Below are positions 9,829-17,851 of a stretch of 64,000 bases of DNA, one piece after another. The stretch comes from Blastococcus sp. CT_GayMR20 (lineage in GTDB: Bacteria > Actinomycetota > Actinomycetes > Mycobacteriales > Geodermatophilaceae): NCBI RefSeq assembly GCF_004570345.1, contig NZ_SPQM01000013.1, positions 1 to 64,000 on the forward strand, read 5' to 3'. Numbering within the stretch: position 1 is the first letter of the stretch; each line of letters begins with the position of its first letter. The notes under the pieces are model-generated. The model was not told the origin of the DNA. It did no database searches and worked only from the letters and a program-made list of their open reading frames with translations. Position numbers and translations under genes: made by a program.

Positions 9829-10311
9829 TCAGTACGGGAGGCGGTGGCGGATGACCGTGCCCGCCCCGGCCCGGCGGGCGGCGGTCAGGCTCGCGAGGCC
9901 GCGGCGGAGCACCTCGGTCTCGGTCAGCCCGGGTCCCAGCGCTGCGATCCCGGCCGCCGCGGTGAGCCCCTCGATCCCGAGCTCCCCGATCGTCGTGACC
10001 AGCCGCTCGGCGGCCGCCGCGGCCGCCTCGGCAGGGCCGGACAGGACGACGGCGAACTCGCCGGGCCCTGACTTGGCGAGGTAGTCGCCGCCCCGCAGCG
10101 ACCGGGCGAGCAGGGTCGTGACCTCGGCCAGCGTGCTCTGCGCGGTCGGCCAGCCGTCGTCGCCGCGCAGCAGCCCGACGACCATCAGGGTCGCCGACGT
10201 CCGCACCGTGAGGGGCAGCCGCTCGGCCAGGTGCTCGAGCAGTGCCTCGCGGGACGGCAGCAGGGTCGTGACATCGGCGGGTGCCGCGAGGGGGCGGACG
10301 TTCGGCAACAT
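9829..10311 (-). CDS. Degenerate GGDEF-domain protein
   Basis: The 160-residue product resembles a lone diguanylate cyclase domain: a start like TTLLPSREALLEHLAERL, a central region ending RSLRGGDYLAKSGPGEFAVVLSG, and a final AAAGIAAL strand. The catalytic GGDEF loop reads GPGEF, so cyclase activity is doubtful; a nucleotide-binding or purely structural role is possible. The ATG at 10311 has no evident ribosome site. The same frame stays coding-like for about 16 codons upstream (ending AAWRADHLG) without a usual start, so the N-terminus may be longer. No sensor domain is attached. Confidence 0.6.
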   Translation of the reverse strand: MLPNVRPLAAPADVTTLLPSREALLEHLAERLPLTVRTSATLMVVGLLRGDDGWPTAQSTLAEVTTLLARSLRGGDYLAKSGPGEFAVVLSGPAEAAAAAAERLVTTIGELGIEGLTAAAGIAALGPGLTETEVLRRGLASLTAARRAGAGTVIRHRLPY

Positions 10312-10356
10312 GCCGAGGTGGTCGGCGCGCCAGGCCGCTTCGTTGAGGGGCGCGGG

Positions 10357-10384
10357 CCCCGTGTCCCCCGGCTGGGGGACGGGG
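10357..10384 (-). terminator. GC-rich hairpin downstream of the lysozyme-fold gene
   Basis: Arms CCCCGTGTCCCCC (10357-10369) and GGGGGACGGGG (10374-10384) pair around GGCT with a 2-base bulge. It sits 5 bp past the stop of the minus-strand gene and before the GGDEF-like gene, so it probably separates the two transcripts. Confidence 0.6.
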
Positions 10385-10389
10385 TTCGA

Positions 10390-11085
10390 CTACTCGGGTG
10401 TGCAGGCGACGTAGCCGTCACGCCCCGAGAGGAGGGCCGTCGTCCACGCCTGCGCCATCGGCTCCCACTGCTGGTAGGCCTCGGGAAAGCCAGACCGTTG
10501 CACGGATTGCGAGACCTCGGTGAGACGACCCGTCTGCCAGTCCGGGACCTCCACCAGGCCGTCGTAGAACTTGCCCGCCGCGTAGACCGGGTCCCGCACC
10601 TGCGCCTCACTGCCCCAGCCCTGCGACGGACGCTGCTGGAAGAGGCCGAGGGAGTCCCGGTCGCCGTAGTCGAGGTTGCGCAGCCGCGACTCCTGCTGGG
10701 CGGTGGCGAGCGCGATCACGACGGCCCGCTCCGGCAGTCCGCGCTCCTGGGCGACGCCGGCGATGGTCCGCGCGTTCGTCAGCTGTTCCTGGGTCAGGGT
10801 CAGGTCGGTCCCGACGAGGGTGCACCGGCCGGGGACCCGGGGGACGCCGCGGCTCTCGGTGTCCCAGGCCAGGCCGACCAGGATGGCGGCTGCGACCAGC
10901 AGGGCGGGCCACCAGCGCTGCAGCGACGGGGACCGACGACGTCCCTTCCGCTTCCCGGCCGGGCGCCTCCGGTTCGGCGTCCCCGTGGTCCGGCGCCGCC
11001 GGACGGGCGTGCTGCGCCGGCTCCGCGCGGGGGTTCTCCGCCGGGTCCCCGAGGGGTGGACGGAGGTGCGCGGGGCGGTCATCAC
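10390..11085 (-). CDS. Membrane-anchored lysozyme-fold (transglycosylase-like) protein
   Basis: The 231-residue protein starts with an arginine-rich cytoplasmic tail of about 57 residues, then one transmembrane helix (WWPALLVAAAILVGLAW), then an extracytoplasmic domain. That domain contains ALATAQQESRLRNLDYGDRD, followed by SLGLFQQRPSQGWG. This matches the catalytic glutamate and GLFQ segment of soluble lytic transglycosylase/lysozyme folds. Two cysteines could form a disulfide. Proteins of this family are common and poorly studied in actinobacteria. A cell-wall role is inferred; activity is unproven. GTG (11083-11085) and ATG (11080-11082) are tandem start options. Confidence 0.75.
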   Translation of the reverse strand: MMTAPRTSVHPSGTRRRTPARSRRSTPVRRRRTTGTPNRRRPAGKRKGRRRSPSLQRWWPALLVAAAILVGLAWDTESRGVPRVPGRCTLVGTDLTLTQEQLTNARTIAGVAQERGLPERAVVIALATAQQESRLRNLDYGDRDSLGLFQQRPSQGWGSEAQVRDPVYAAGKFYDGLVEVPDWQTGRLTEVSQSVQRSGFPEAYQQWEPMAQAWTTALLSGRDGYVACTPE

Positions 11086-11225
11086 CGGCGACTCTAGGTC
11101 GCGAACCTGTGCGTTCCGGGGTGCCCGCGGTCACGTCGGCGAGGCGGACCGGTGTCCTCCCGGGCCGGTCGTCGCTAGCGTGAGCGCTCGCTCCCAGCTC
11201 AGGAGCCCCGTCCGAGGAGCCCGCC

Positions 11226-12332
11226 ATGCCCGACGTCCTGCTGCCCGGTATCGCTGCCACCCGCGTGCCCACACCCCGGCTCACCCAGCACGTCCTCCAC
11301 CTCGACGGCGTCGACCCCGTGGGCCCGGGCGAGGCGGTGCTGTTCGTGCACGGCAACGTCAGCTCCGCCCTCTTCTGGCAGCAGCCGATCCTGGCGCTCG
11401 GCAGCACCGGGCGGCACCGCGTCCTCGCCGTCGACCTGCGCGGGTACGGGGAGACAGACCCGCTGCCCGTCGATGCCACCCGGGGCATGCGGGACTGGGC
11501 CGACGACGTCGCCGCGCTCGTGGACACCCTCGGCATCGACCGCGTGCACCTGGTCGGCTGGAGCATGGGCGCCGGCGTGATCCTGCAGTACCTGCTCGAC
11601 GCCCCGGAGCGGGTCGCCTCCGTCGCGCTCGTCGCGCCGGTGTCGCCCTACGGGTTCGGGGGGACCTCGGGCGCCGACGGACGGCTCCTGTCCGCCGAGG
11701 GCGCCGGCTCGGGTGGGGGTGCGGCCAACCCGGAGTTCGTGGCGGCGCTCGCGGCGGGGGACACGACCGCCGACAGCCCCACCAGCCCGCGGTCGATCCT
11801 GCGCGCCTTCTACGTGGCGCCGGGCTCGCTGCCGCTGGACCCGCACCTCGAGGACGTCTTCGTCGCGTCGATGAACAGCACCCGCACCGGCGTCGACCAC
11901 TACCCGGGTGACGCAGGCACCTGCCAGACCTGGCCGGGCCTCGCCCCCGGCACCCGGGGCGTGCTCAACACGATGGCTCCCACGGTCTTCGACGTCTCGG
12001 GGATCGTCGACCTCGGCGAGAAGCCGCCGGTGCTGTGGATCCGCGGTGAGGCCGACCAGATCGTCTCCGACACGTCTGCCCTCGACCTGGCGTTCCTCGG
12101 CTCGCTCGGCGCCGTCCCCGGCTGGCCCGGCGACGACGACTGCCCGCCGCAGCCCATGGTCACCCAGACGCGGACCGTGCTCGACCGCTACGCCGCCACG
12201 GGCGGCGCGTACCGCGAGGTGGTGCTCCCGGACGTCGGCCACTCACCGCACGTCGAGCGGCCCCAGGAGTTCGCGGTCGCGCTCCTCGAGCACCTCGACG
12301 TCCCCGCCGAGGCCCCCGCGAACCTCCGCTGA
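11226..12332 (+). CDS. Alpha/beta hydrolase
   Basis: The 368-residue hydrolase contains the oxyanion-hole segment FVHGNVSS, the nucleophile elbow GWSMGAG (serine near residue 117), an acid candidate in RGEADQIVSD and the catalytic histidine in DVGHSPHVE. A cap region of about 120 residues, rich in serine and glycine, lies between nucleophile and acid. ATG start with a GAGGAG ribosome site. Substrate cannot be predicted. It is transcribed divergently from the lysozyme-fold gene and convergently with dapD; the 113 bp after it hold no recognised element. Confidence 0.88.
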   Translation: MPDVLLPGIAATRVPTPRLTQHVLHLDGVDPVGPGEAVLFVHGNVSSALFWQQPILALGSTGRHRVLAVDLRGYGETDPLPVDATRGMRDWADDVAALVDTLGIDRVHLVGWSMGAGVILQYLLDAPERVASVALVAPVSPYGFGGTSGADGRLLSAEGAGSGGGAANPEFVAALAAGDTTADSPTSPRSILRAFYVAPGSLPLDPHLEDVFVASMNSTRTGVDHYPGDAGTCQTWPGLAPGTRGVLNTMAPTVFDVSGIVDLGEKPPVLWIRGEADQIVSDTSALDLAFLGSLGAVPGWPGDDDCPPQPMVTQTRTVLDRYAATGGAYREVVLPDVGHSPHVERPQEFAVALLEHLDVPAEAPANLR

Positions 12333-12445
12333 AGAGGCAAGGGCGTCGGGCCGAGTGGGGCTCGGAGGGTTCCGCGCAGGAACGACAGGGTCGCTCCAAG
12401 CAGATGGGGAACGGGTCGTGGCCGCGGTGGAGGCCGGAGGCCGAC

Positions 12446-13420
12446 TTACGTATTCGCGTGCAGGTCGGCGTTCAACGCACCCCAGGTTCCCTCGCGGACG
12501 AGGACCTCCAGCGCGCCGCTCACGCTGTTGCGGCGGAACAGCAGCCCGTCGCGCCCGGACAGCTCGCGGGCCTTGACCACGGAGCCGTCGGGCAGCGTCA
12601 CCCGTGAGCCGCCGGTGACGTAGCAGCCGGCCTCCACGACGCAGTTGTCGCCGAGGGAGATCCCGATGCCGGCGTTCGCGCCGAGCAGGCAGCCGCTGCC
12701 GATGGAGATGACCTGCGTGCCCCCGCCGGACAGGGTGCCCATGATCGAGGCCCCGCCGCCGATGTCGCTGTCGGCACCGACCACGACGCCGGCGCTGATC
12801 CGCCCCTCCACCATCGACGGCCCGAGAGTGCCGGCGTTGAAGTTGACGAAGCCCTCGTGCATGACGGTCGTGCCCTCGGCGAGGTGGGCGCCGAGCCGCA
12901 CCCGGTCGCCGTCGGCGACGCGGACACCGGAGGGGATGACGTAGTCGACCATCCGCGGGAACTTGTCGACGCCGAAGACGGTCACGTTGCCCACGGCGGC
13001 GCGCAGCCGGTGGGCGTTGAAGCCCGCCGCCTCGACCGGCCCGGCGCTGGTCCAGGCGACGTTGGTCAGCAGCCCGAAGATGCCGGTCAGGTCGGCGCCG
13101 TGCGGCCGGATCAGCCGGGAGGAGAGCAGGTGCAGCCGCAGCCAGACGTCGTGGGTGTCGACCGGCGGCTGGGACAGGTCCGGGATGACCGTGCGGACGG
13201 CGATGATCTCGACGCCGCGCGCCTCGTCGCGGCGCACCAGACCGCCGTAGTCGGGGCCGAGCTCGCCGGAGAGCTCCAGGGCGCCGAGCCGCGTCGTCCC
13301 GGGCTTGGCGCCGTCGGGCGCGCCGAGCCGCGGCTCGGGGTACCAGGTGTCGAGGACCGTCCCGGAGGGTGTGACGGTGGCGAGACCGGCGGCCACGGCG
13401 GAGAGAGGTGCGGCAGTCAC
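12446..13420 (-). CDS. dapD: Tetrahydrodipicolinate N-succinyltransferase DapD
   Basis: Second committed enzyme of the succinylase DAP/lysine branch, transferring succinyl from succinyl-CoA to tetrahydrodipicolinate. The C-terminal half is a left-handed beta-helix (hexapeptide repeats from [16 protein letters not shown] through [16 protein letters not shown]). The actinobacterial N-terminal domain precedes it. The GTG at 13420 gives 324 residues, close to mycobacterial DapD. A TAGCGT -10-like box ends 7 bases before this GTG, so the mRNA is probably leaderless. An alternative start at 13471 lies upstream of that box. Divergent from dapE. Confidence 0.95.
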   Translation of the reverse strand: MTAAPLSAVAAGLATVTPSGTVLDTWYPEPRLGAPDGAKPGTTRLGALELSGELGPDYGGLVRRDEARGVEIIAVRTVIPDLSQPPVDTHDVWLRLHLLSSRLIRPHGADLTGIFGLLTNVAWTSAGPVEAAGFNAHRLRAAVGNVTVFGVDKFPRMVDYVIPSGVRVADGDRVRLGAHLAEGTTVMHEGFVNFNAGTLGPSMVEGRISAGVVVGADSDIGGGASIMGTLSGGGTQVISIGSGCLLGANAGIGISLGDNCVVEAGCYVTGGSRVTLPDGSVVKARELSGRDGLLFRRNSVSGALEVLVREGTWGALNADLHANT

Positions 13421-13427
13421 GGCGACG

Positions 13428-13484
13428 ACGCTACCGGCGCCGTCCGTGCCGGGGCGGGCCGGTGGGGCCACCGCCCCTTAGGCT
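13428..13484. promoter_or_regulatory. Divergent leaderless promoters of dapD and dapE
   Basis: On the minus strand TAGCGT (13428-13433) ends 7 bases before the dapD GTG. On the plus strand TAGGCT (13479-13484) ends 8 bases before the dapE GTG. Both fit the actinobacterial TAnnnT -10 placed for transcription starting at the initiation codon. The 72-bp gap leaves no room for leaders. Confidence 0.6.
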
Positions 13485-13492
13485 CGGCAGTC

Positions 13493-14608
13493 GTGAGTTC
13501 CCTCCCGCCCCTCGACCTGTCCGCCGACGTCCTCGAGCTCACCCGGGCCCTGGTCGACTCGCCGTCGGTGTCGGGGTCGGAGACGGCGCTGGCCGACGCG
13601 GTCGAGGCGGCGCTGCGGGGTCTCGGAGGGCTCGAGGTCGAGCGCGTCGGCAACGCCGTGCTGGGCCGGACGAACCTCGACCTGCCCACCCGCGTCGTCC
13701 TGGCCGGGCACCTCGACACCGTGCCGATCGCCGACAACGTGCCCTCCGAACTGCGCGAGGTCGACGGGGTACAGCGGCTGTACGGATGCGGCACGACCGA
13801 CATGAAGGCCGGCGACGCGGTGATGCTGCGACTGGCCGGACGGTTCGGCGTCCCCGGTGCCCGGCCGGCGCACGACCTGACGTTCGTCTTCTACGACAAC
13901 GAGGAGGTCGACTCCGCCCTCAACGGGCTCGGCCGGGTGGCGCGGGAGCGTCGGGGCTGGCTCTACGGCGATCTCGCCGTGCTGCTCGAGCCCACGGACG
14001 GCGAGATCGAGGCCGGCTGCCAGGGCACCCTCCGGGCGCTGATCGACGTCCCGGGACGGCGGGCGCACAGCGCGCGCAGCTGGCTCGGCGTCAACGCCAT
14101 CCACGGTGCCGTCGGCATCCTCGCGACCCTGTCGGCCTACGCCGCCCGCGAGGTGGAGATCGACGGCTGCACCTACCGGGAGGGCCTCAACGCCGTCCGG
14201 ATCGAGGGCGGGGTGGCCGGCAACGTCATCCCCGACGCCTGCCAGGTGATGGTCAACTTCCGCTACGCACCGGACCGCGACGAGGACGCCGCCGAGGCCC
14301 ACGTGCGGGAGGTCTTCGCCGACGCGATCGCGGCCGGCGCGACCCTGACCGTCGTCGACAACGCCGGCGGGGCGCTCCCGGGGCTGTCCGAGCCGGCCGC
14401 CGCCGCGTTCGTCTCCGCGGTGGGCCGCCCCGCGCGGGCGAAGCTGGGCTGGACCGACGTCGCCCGCTTCGCCGCCTTCGGGATCCCCGCGGTCAACTAC
14501 GGCCCGGGTGATCCGCAGCTCGCGCACACCCGCGAGGAACACGTGCTCGTCGACCGGCTGCAGCCGGCCGAGGACGCCCTGACCGCCTACCTCTCGGGGA
14601 GCAACTGA
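13493..14608 (+). CDS. dapE: Succinyl-diaminopimelate desuccinylase DapE
   Basis: Dinuclear zinc amidohydrolase (M20 family) releasing succinate to give L,L-DAP. Metal and catalytic motifs visible are AGHLDTVP (about residues 71-78), [12 protein letters not shown] (about 99-110) and YDNEEVDS (about 137-144, general base glutamate). 371 residues, normal for the actinobacterial form. The GTG at 13493 has no ribosome site but an upstream TAGGCT, consistent with a leaderless mRNA. It overlaps the LOG-family gene by ATGA and heads a run of four overlapping genes. Confidence 0.95.
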   Translation: MSSLPPLDLSADVLELTRALVDSPSVSGSETALADAVEAALRGLGGLEVERVGNAVLGRTNLDLPTRVVLAGHLDTVPIADNVPSELREVDGVQRLYGCGTTDMKAGDAVMLRLAGRFGVPGARPAHDLTFVFYDNEEVDSALNGLGRVARERRGWLYGDLAVLLEPTDGEIEAGCQGTLRALIDVPGRRAHSARSWLGVNAIHGAVGILATLSAYAAREVEIDGCTYREGLNAVRIEGGVAGNVIPDACQVMVNFRYAPDRDEDAAEAHVREVFADAIAAGATLTVVDNAGGALPGLSEPAAAAFVSAVGRPARAKLGWTDVARFAAFGIPAVNYGPGDPQLAHTREEHVLVDRLQPAEDALTAYLSGSN

Positions 14609-15450
14609 TGACCCTGCCGCCGAACCCGCCGCCCCCCGAGCGCCGGCCCCGTCCGACCCGGCACCGCGGCCCCGTCGTCCTGCGCGGTGGCGAGCCGAGC
14701 GAGCAGACCGAGGGGTCGACCACCGACCAGCGGCTGCTCGACCGGCGCGGCCCGAGCGACTGGGTCCACACCGACCCGTGGCGCGTCCTGCGGATCCAGT
14801 CCGAGTTCGTCGAGGGGTTCGGCCTCCTGGCGGAGCTGCCACGGGCGGTGAGCGTGTTCGGCAGCGCCCGGACGCCCCGCGACCATCCGCACTACGCCGC
14901 CGGTGTGGCCATCGGCGCCGCGCTGGCCCAGGCGGGCTACGCCGTCATCACCGGCGGCGGGCCCGGCGCGATGGAGGCGGCGAACCGGGGCGCCAGCGAG
15001 GCGGGAGGCCTGTCGGTCGGCCTCGGCATCGAGCTGCCGTTCGAGCAGGACCTCAACGAGTGGGTCGACGTCGGCATCGCGTTCCGCTACTTCTTCGTGC
15101 GCAAGACGATGTTCGTCAAGTACGCGCAGGCGTTCGTGATCCTGCCCGGCGGGTTCGGCACCCTCGACGAGCTGTTCGAGGCACTCACCCTTGTGCAGAC
15201 GCGGAAGGTCACCCGGTTCCCCGTGATCCTCTTCGGCACCGAGTACTGGTCGGGCCTGCTCACCTGGATCCGGACCACGCTGGCCGGCACCGGCACCATC
15301 AACGCCGCCGACCTGGACCTGATCACGGTGACCGACGACATCGCCGAGGTCATGGCCGTCGTCCAGGCCGCGGACAGTGCCCGGCGCAGCGGCGACGGCG
15401 GTGGGGGCATGCAGTACGTCCCGGCCGAACAGGGCCCGCTCGAGGCCTGA
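14608..15450 (+). CDS. LOG-family protein (TIGR00730 type)
   Basis: A Rossmann-fold protein of the lysine-decarboxylase-like/LOG family, whose characterised members are cytokinin riboside 5'-monophosphate phosphoribohydrolases. Diagnostic motifs GGGPGAMEAANRGA and LPGGFGTLDELFEAL are intact. The N-terminal ~60 residues are rich in proline and arginine. ATG overlaps the dapE stop (ATGA). The dapE-LOG neighbourhood is conserved in mycobacteria. The physiological substrate in this organism is unknown. Confidence 0.9.
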   Translation: MTLPPNPPPPERRPRPTRHRGPVVLRGGEPSEQTEGSTTDQRLLDRRGPSDWVHTDPWRVLRIQSEFVEGFGLLAELPRAVSVFGSARTPRDHPHYAAGVAIGAALAQAGYAVITGGGPGAMEAANRGASEAGGLSVGLGIELPFEQDLNEWVDVGIAFRYFFVRKTMFVKYAQAFVILPGGFGTLDELFEALTLVQTRKVTRFPVILFGTEYWSGLLTWIRTTLAGTGTINAADLDLITVTDDIAEVMAVVQAADSARRSGDGGGGMQYVPAEQGPLEA

Positions 15451-15836
15451 TGCTCGCCTTCCTGCTGTTCGTCCTCGGCGTCCTCGTCGTCGGCGGGCTG
15501 CTCTTCCTGGGTGCGTCCGCGCTGCTCGGCCGCGGGGAGACGCAGCCACCCGCCGAGCTGGACCGCTCGCCGGTCGAGCTGCCCGACGACCGGCCGGTCA
15601 TCTCCGACGACGTGCGGGCGCTGCGCATGAGCGTGGTGCTGCGCGGCTACCGGATGACGGAGGTGGACTGGCTGCTGGACCAGTTCGCGCTGATCCTCGA
15701 CGAGCGCGACGCCCGCATCGCCGCGCTGACGGCCCGGCTGCATCCGGCCGATGACGGCGGGAAGAAGGCGGGGGAGACCCCGGCGGACGACGACTCCGCC
15801 GGGCCGCCGGACGACGAGGAGTCCCCGCATGCCTGA
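15450..15836 (+). CDS. DivIVA-domain membrane protein
   Basis: The 128-residue protein has one N-terminal transmembrane helix (FLLFVLGVLVVGGLLFLG), a short linker and a DivIVA-like element (ALRMSVVLRGYRMTEVDWLLDQFALILDERDARI), which usually marks membrane-curvature or polar-growth proteins. The tail is acidic. The ATG overlaps the upstream stop and the 3' end overlaps the next gene by 8 bp, so it is part of the dapE run. It corresponds in position and layout to mycobacterial Rv1209. Confidence 0.85.
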   Translation: MLAFLLFVLGVLVVGGLLFLGASALLGRGETQPPAELDRSPVELPDDRPVISDDVRALRMSVVLRGYRMTEVDWLLDQFALILDERDARIAALTARLHPADDGGKKAGETPADDDSAGPPDDEESPHA

Positions 15837-16287
15837 GCTGACCGAGCGGATCGACGTCGACGCGCCGCCCGAGCGGGTGTGGGCGCTGCTCACCGACTGG
15901 GAGCGGCAGGGCGACTGGATGCTGCTGACCGACGTCCGCACGGTGGACGGCCCGGCGCAGCGGCTGCACGGTCGGCTCGCCGCCCGCACCGGCCTGCCGC
16001 TGCCCGGCGGTCGGCGCCTCGGCGTCCTCGACACCATGATCATCACGAGGTGGGAGCCGCCGACGCTGGTCGAGGTGCAGCACACCGGCCGGATCGTGCG
16101 GGGCCCCGGGACGTTCGAGGTCCTGCCGCGCGGCGCGCACTCCACCGTCGTCTGCACCGAGGTCTGGTACCTGCCGTACGGCTACCTCGGGGTGGCCGGC
16201 TGGTTCCTCTCCCGGCCCCTGGTGGTGTGGGGTCTCCGGCAGTCGCTGAAGCGCCTCGCCGCGCTGGCCGCCGAGCGGGGCGTCTGA
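15829..16287 (+). CDS. SRPBCC-fold protein (polyketide cyclase/dehydrase family)
   Basis: A 152-residue START/Bet v 1-like protein: ITERIDVDAPPERVWALL-type opening, a central TMIITRWEPPTLVEV strand pair and a C-terminal amphipathic helix. ATG with a GACGAGGAG ribosome site inside the upstream coding end. Such proteins bind hydrophobic ligands; no ligand can be inferred. Last gene of the dapE run. Confidence 0.82.
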   Translation: MPELTERIDVDAPPERVWALLTDWERQGDWMLLTDVRTVDGPAQRLHGRLAARTGLPLPGGRRLGVLDTMIITRWEPPTLVEVQHTGRIVRGPGTFEVLPRGAHSTVVCTEVWYLPYGYLGVAGWFLSRPLVVWGLRQSLKRLAALAAERGV

Positions 16288-16477
16288 CCGGCTGGGTTCC
16301 CGGCATGGCCGCCAGGACGTGGGTGCTCCTCGGCTCCGCCGCCGTTGCGTTCGCGCTGGGGGTCGCCCTCGCCGACGAGGCCGGCGAGGACACCTGGGCG
16401 CGGCTCGGTCTGGCGGGGGTGGTGGCCGGAGCGGCGGCCGACGTGGTGTGGGGATGGCCTGGCTGCGCTGACGCGTC

Positions 16478-16819
16478 TCAGCGGCGCCGGGAGCGGACGT
16501 GCGCGAGTGCCTCCCGCGCGAGCTGCAGGTCGGCGTCGGAATCGTCCCCGTCGAGGGCGACCCATTCGCGCATCGGCCTGCCCTTGCCGCTGTCGAAGGG
16601 GCTCCCGGCGCCCGAGCCGACGAGCTCGGCGACCCGGGCCTCCGGCAGCTTCAGCACCACGGCGCCCTGCACCGCCATGGCGAAGATCGAGCCGTCGACC
16701 TTCAGCGCCCCGGAGCCGAACCCGCGGCCGCCGGGCTCCCCGGGCAGCGTGACGCCCGGCGTCCCGTCGAAGGCGTCGACCAGGGCGGCGAACCGTCGTC
16801 CGGTGTCCATGCACGCCAT
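16478..16819 (-). CDS. TfoX/Sxy N-terminal-domain-like small protein
   Basis: The 113-residue product shows the compact TfoX-N pattern: GGRGFGSGALKVDGSIFAMA, then VVLKLPEARVAELV and GRPMREWVAL. In gammaproteobacteria TfoX regulates competence, but actinobacterial stand-alone versions are uncharacterised, so that role should not be transferred. ATG at 16819, alternative ATG at 16810. It converges on the dapE run and is divergent from the EamA gene. Confidence 0.78.
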   Translation of the reverse strand: MACMDTGRRFAALVDAFDGTPGVTLPGEPGGRGFGSGALKVDGSIFAMAVQGAVVLKLPEARVAELVGSGAGSPFDSGKGRPMREWVALDGDDSDADLQLAREALAHVRSRRR

Positions 16820-16891
16820 CCCAGCGGCCCGGACTCAGCCGCACAATGCCGTCGGCGAGGATGGAGGGATGACCGACGCAGGGGAGTGGGG

Positions 16892-17800
16892 ATGAGCCGT
16901 CGCGGCTGGGTGCTGTTCCTGACGATGTCGGTCATCTGGGGCGTGCCGTACCTGCTGATCAAGGTCGCCGTCGGCGAGGTGTCGCCGGTGATGCTCGTCT
17001 TCGTCCGCTGCGTGATCGGGGCCGCCCTGCTCCTGCCCTGGACGGTCGCCACGGGGCAGTTGCGGCCGGCGCTGCGGCACTGGCGCGCCCTGCTGCTCTT
17101 CACCGTGCTCGAGATGGCCGGCCCGTGGTTCCTCATCGCCTACGCCGAGGGAACGCTGTCCAGCTCGCTGACCGGGCTCCTGGTCGCCGGCGTCCCCTTC
17201 GTGGCCGCGCTCGCGGCGCGCCTGGCGGGGGAGGAGGAGCGGCTGACGCCCGTCCGCATCCTCGGCATGGCGATCGGCGTCGTCGGCATCGCCGTCCTGC
17301 TCGGGCTGGACATCGACGGCGCCCAGCTCCTGCCGCTGCTGGCCATCGCGCTCGTCCTGGTCGGGTACGCGACCGGCCCGCTGGTCGTCACGCGCGCGCT
17401 GCCCGACGTGTCCGGGGTGGCCGCCAGCTCGATCGCACTCTTCGTCACCGCGGTCGCCTACGCGCCGTTCGCGGCGTCCGAGTTCGGTGAGCTCGCGGAC
17501 GTCTCGACCCCGGCCTGGCTCTCCCTCGTCGGCCTCGGTGTGGTCTGCACGGCGCTGGCCCTGGCGCTGTTCTTCTCGCTGATCCGGGAGGTCGGACCGC
17601 AACGGGCGCTGGTCATCACCTTCGTGAACCCGGCGGTGGCGGTGCTGCTCGGCGTCCTGCTGCTCGACGAGCCGTTCACCCTCGGCATCGCGATCGGCCT
17701 GCCGCTCGTGCTCGTCGGCTGCGTCCTGGCCACCCGGCGCAGTGCGGCGCCCCGGCCGGAACCGAGCACCGAGGCCGCCTGCGACGCGTCGGTGCGCTGA
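16892..17800 (+). CDS. EamA/DMT-family transporter
   Basis: The 302-residue protein has about ten hydrophobic helices forming two EamA repeats (for example SVIWGVPYLLIKVAVG and the second-repeat end VTFVNPAVAVLLGVLLLDEP). A metabolite exporter role is typical; substrate unknown. ATG with a GGGGAGTGGGG ribosome site. A tiny frame (16869-16895, product MTDAGEWG) ends with its stop overlapping this ATG, so coupled translation from a leader peptide is possible but unproven. Confidence 0.88.
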   Translation: MSRRGWVLFLTMSVIWGVPYLLIKVAVGEVSPVMLVFVRCVIGAALLLPWTVATGQLRPALRHWRALLLFTVLEMAGPWFLIAYAEGTLSSSLTGLLVAGVPFVAALAARLAGEEERLTPVRILGMAIGVVGIAVLLGLDIDGAQLLPLLAIALVLVGYATGPLVVTRALPDVSGVAASSIALFVTAVAYAPFAASEFGELADVSTPAWLSLVGLGVVCTALALALFFSLIREVGPQRALVITFVNPAVAVLLGVLLLDEPFTLGIAIGLPLVLVGCVLATRRSAAPRPEPSTEAACDASVR

Positions 17801-17851
17801 CGCACCGGTGCGGCCGGCCACCCGTCGTGGCTGGTCCAGCTCAAGCGGACC

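Noticed and set aside
12333..12445. Fourth copy of the stop-anchored repeat after the alpha/beta hydrolase gene
   Set aside because: It starts AGAGG right after TGA but lacks the C-run/G-run arms and the central core.
16305..16895. Plus-strand frame starting MAARTWVLLGSAAVAFALGVALAD
   Set aside because: The first ~45 codons look like a small membrane protein, but the frame then runs antisense through the whole TfoX-like gene and has no sensible end. It may be a fragment; not supportable as a gene.
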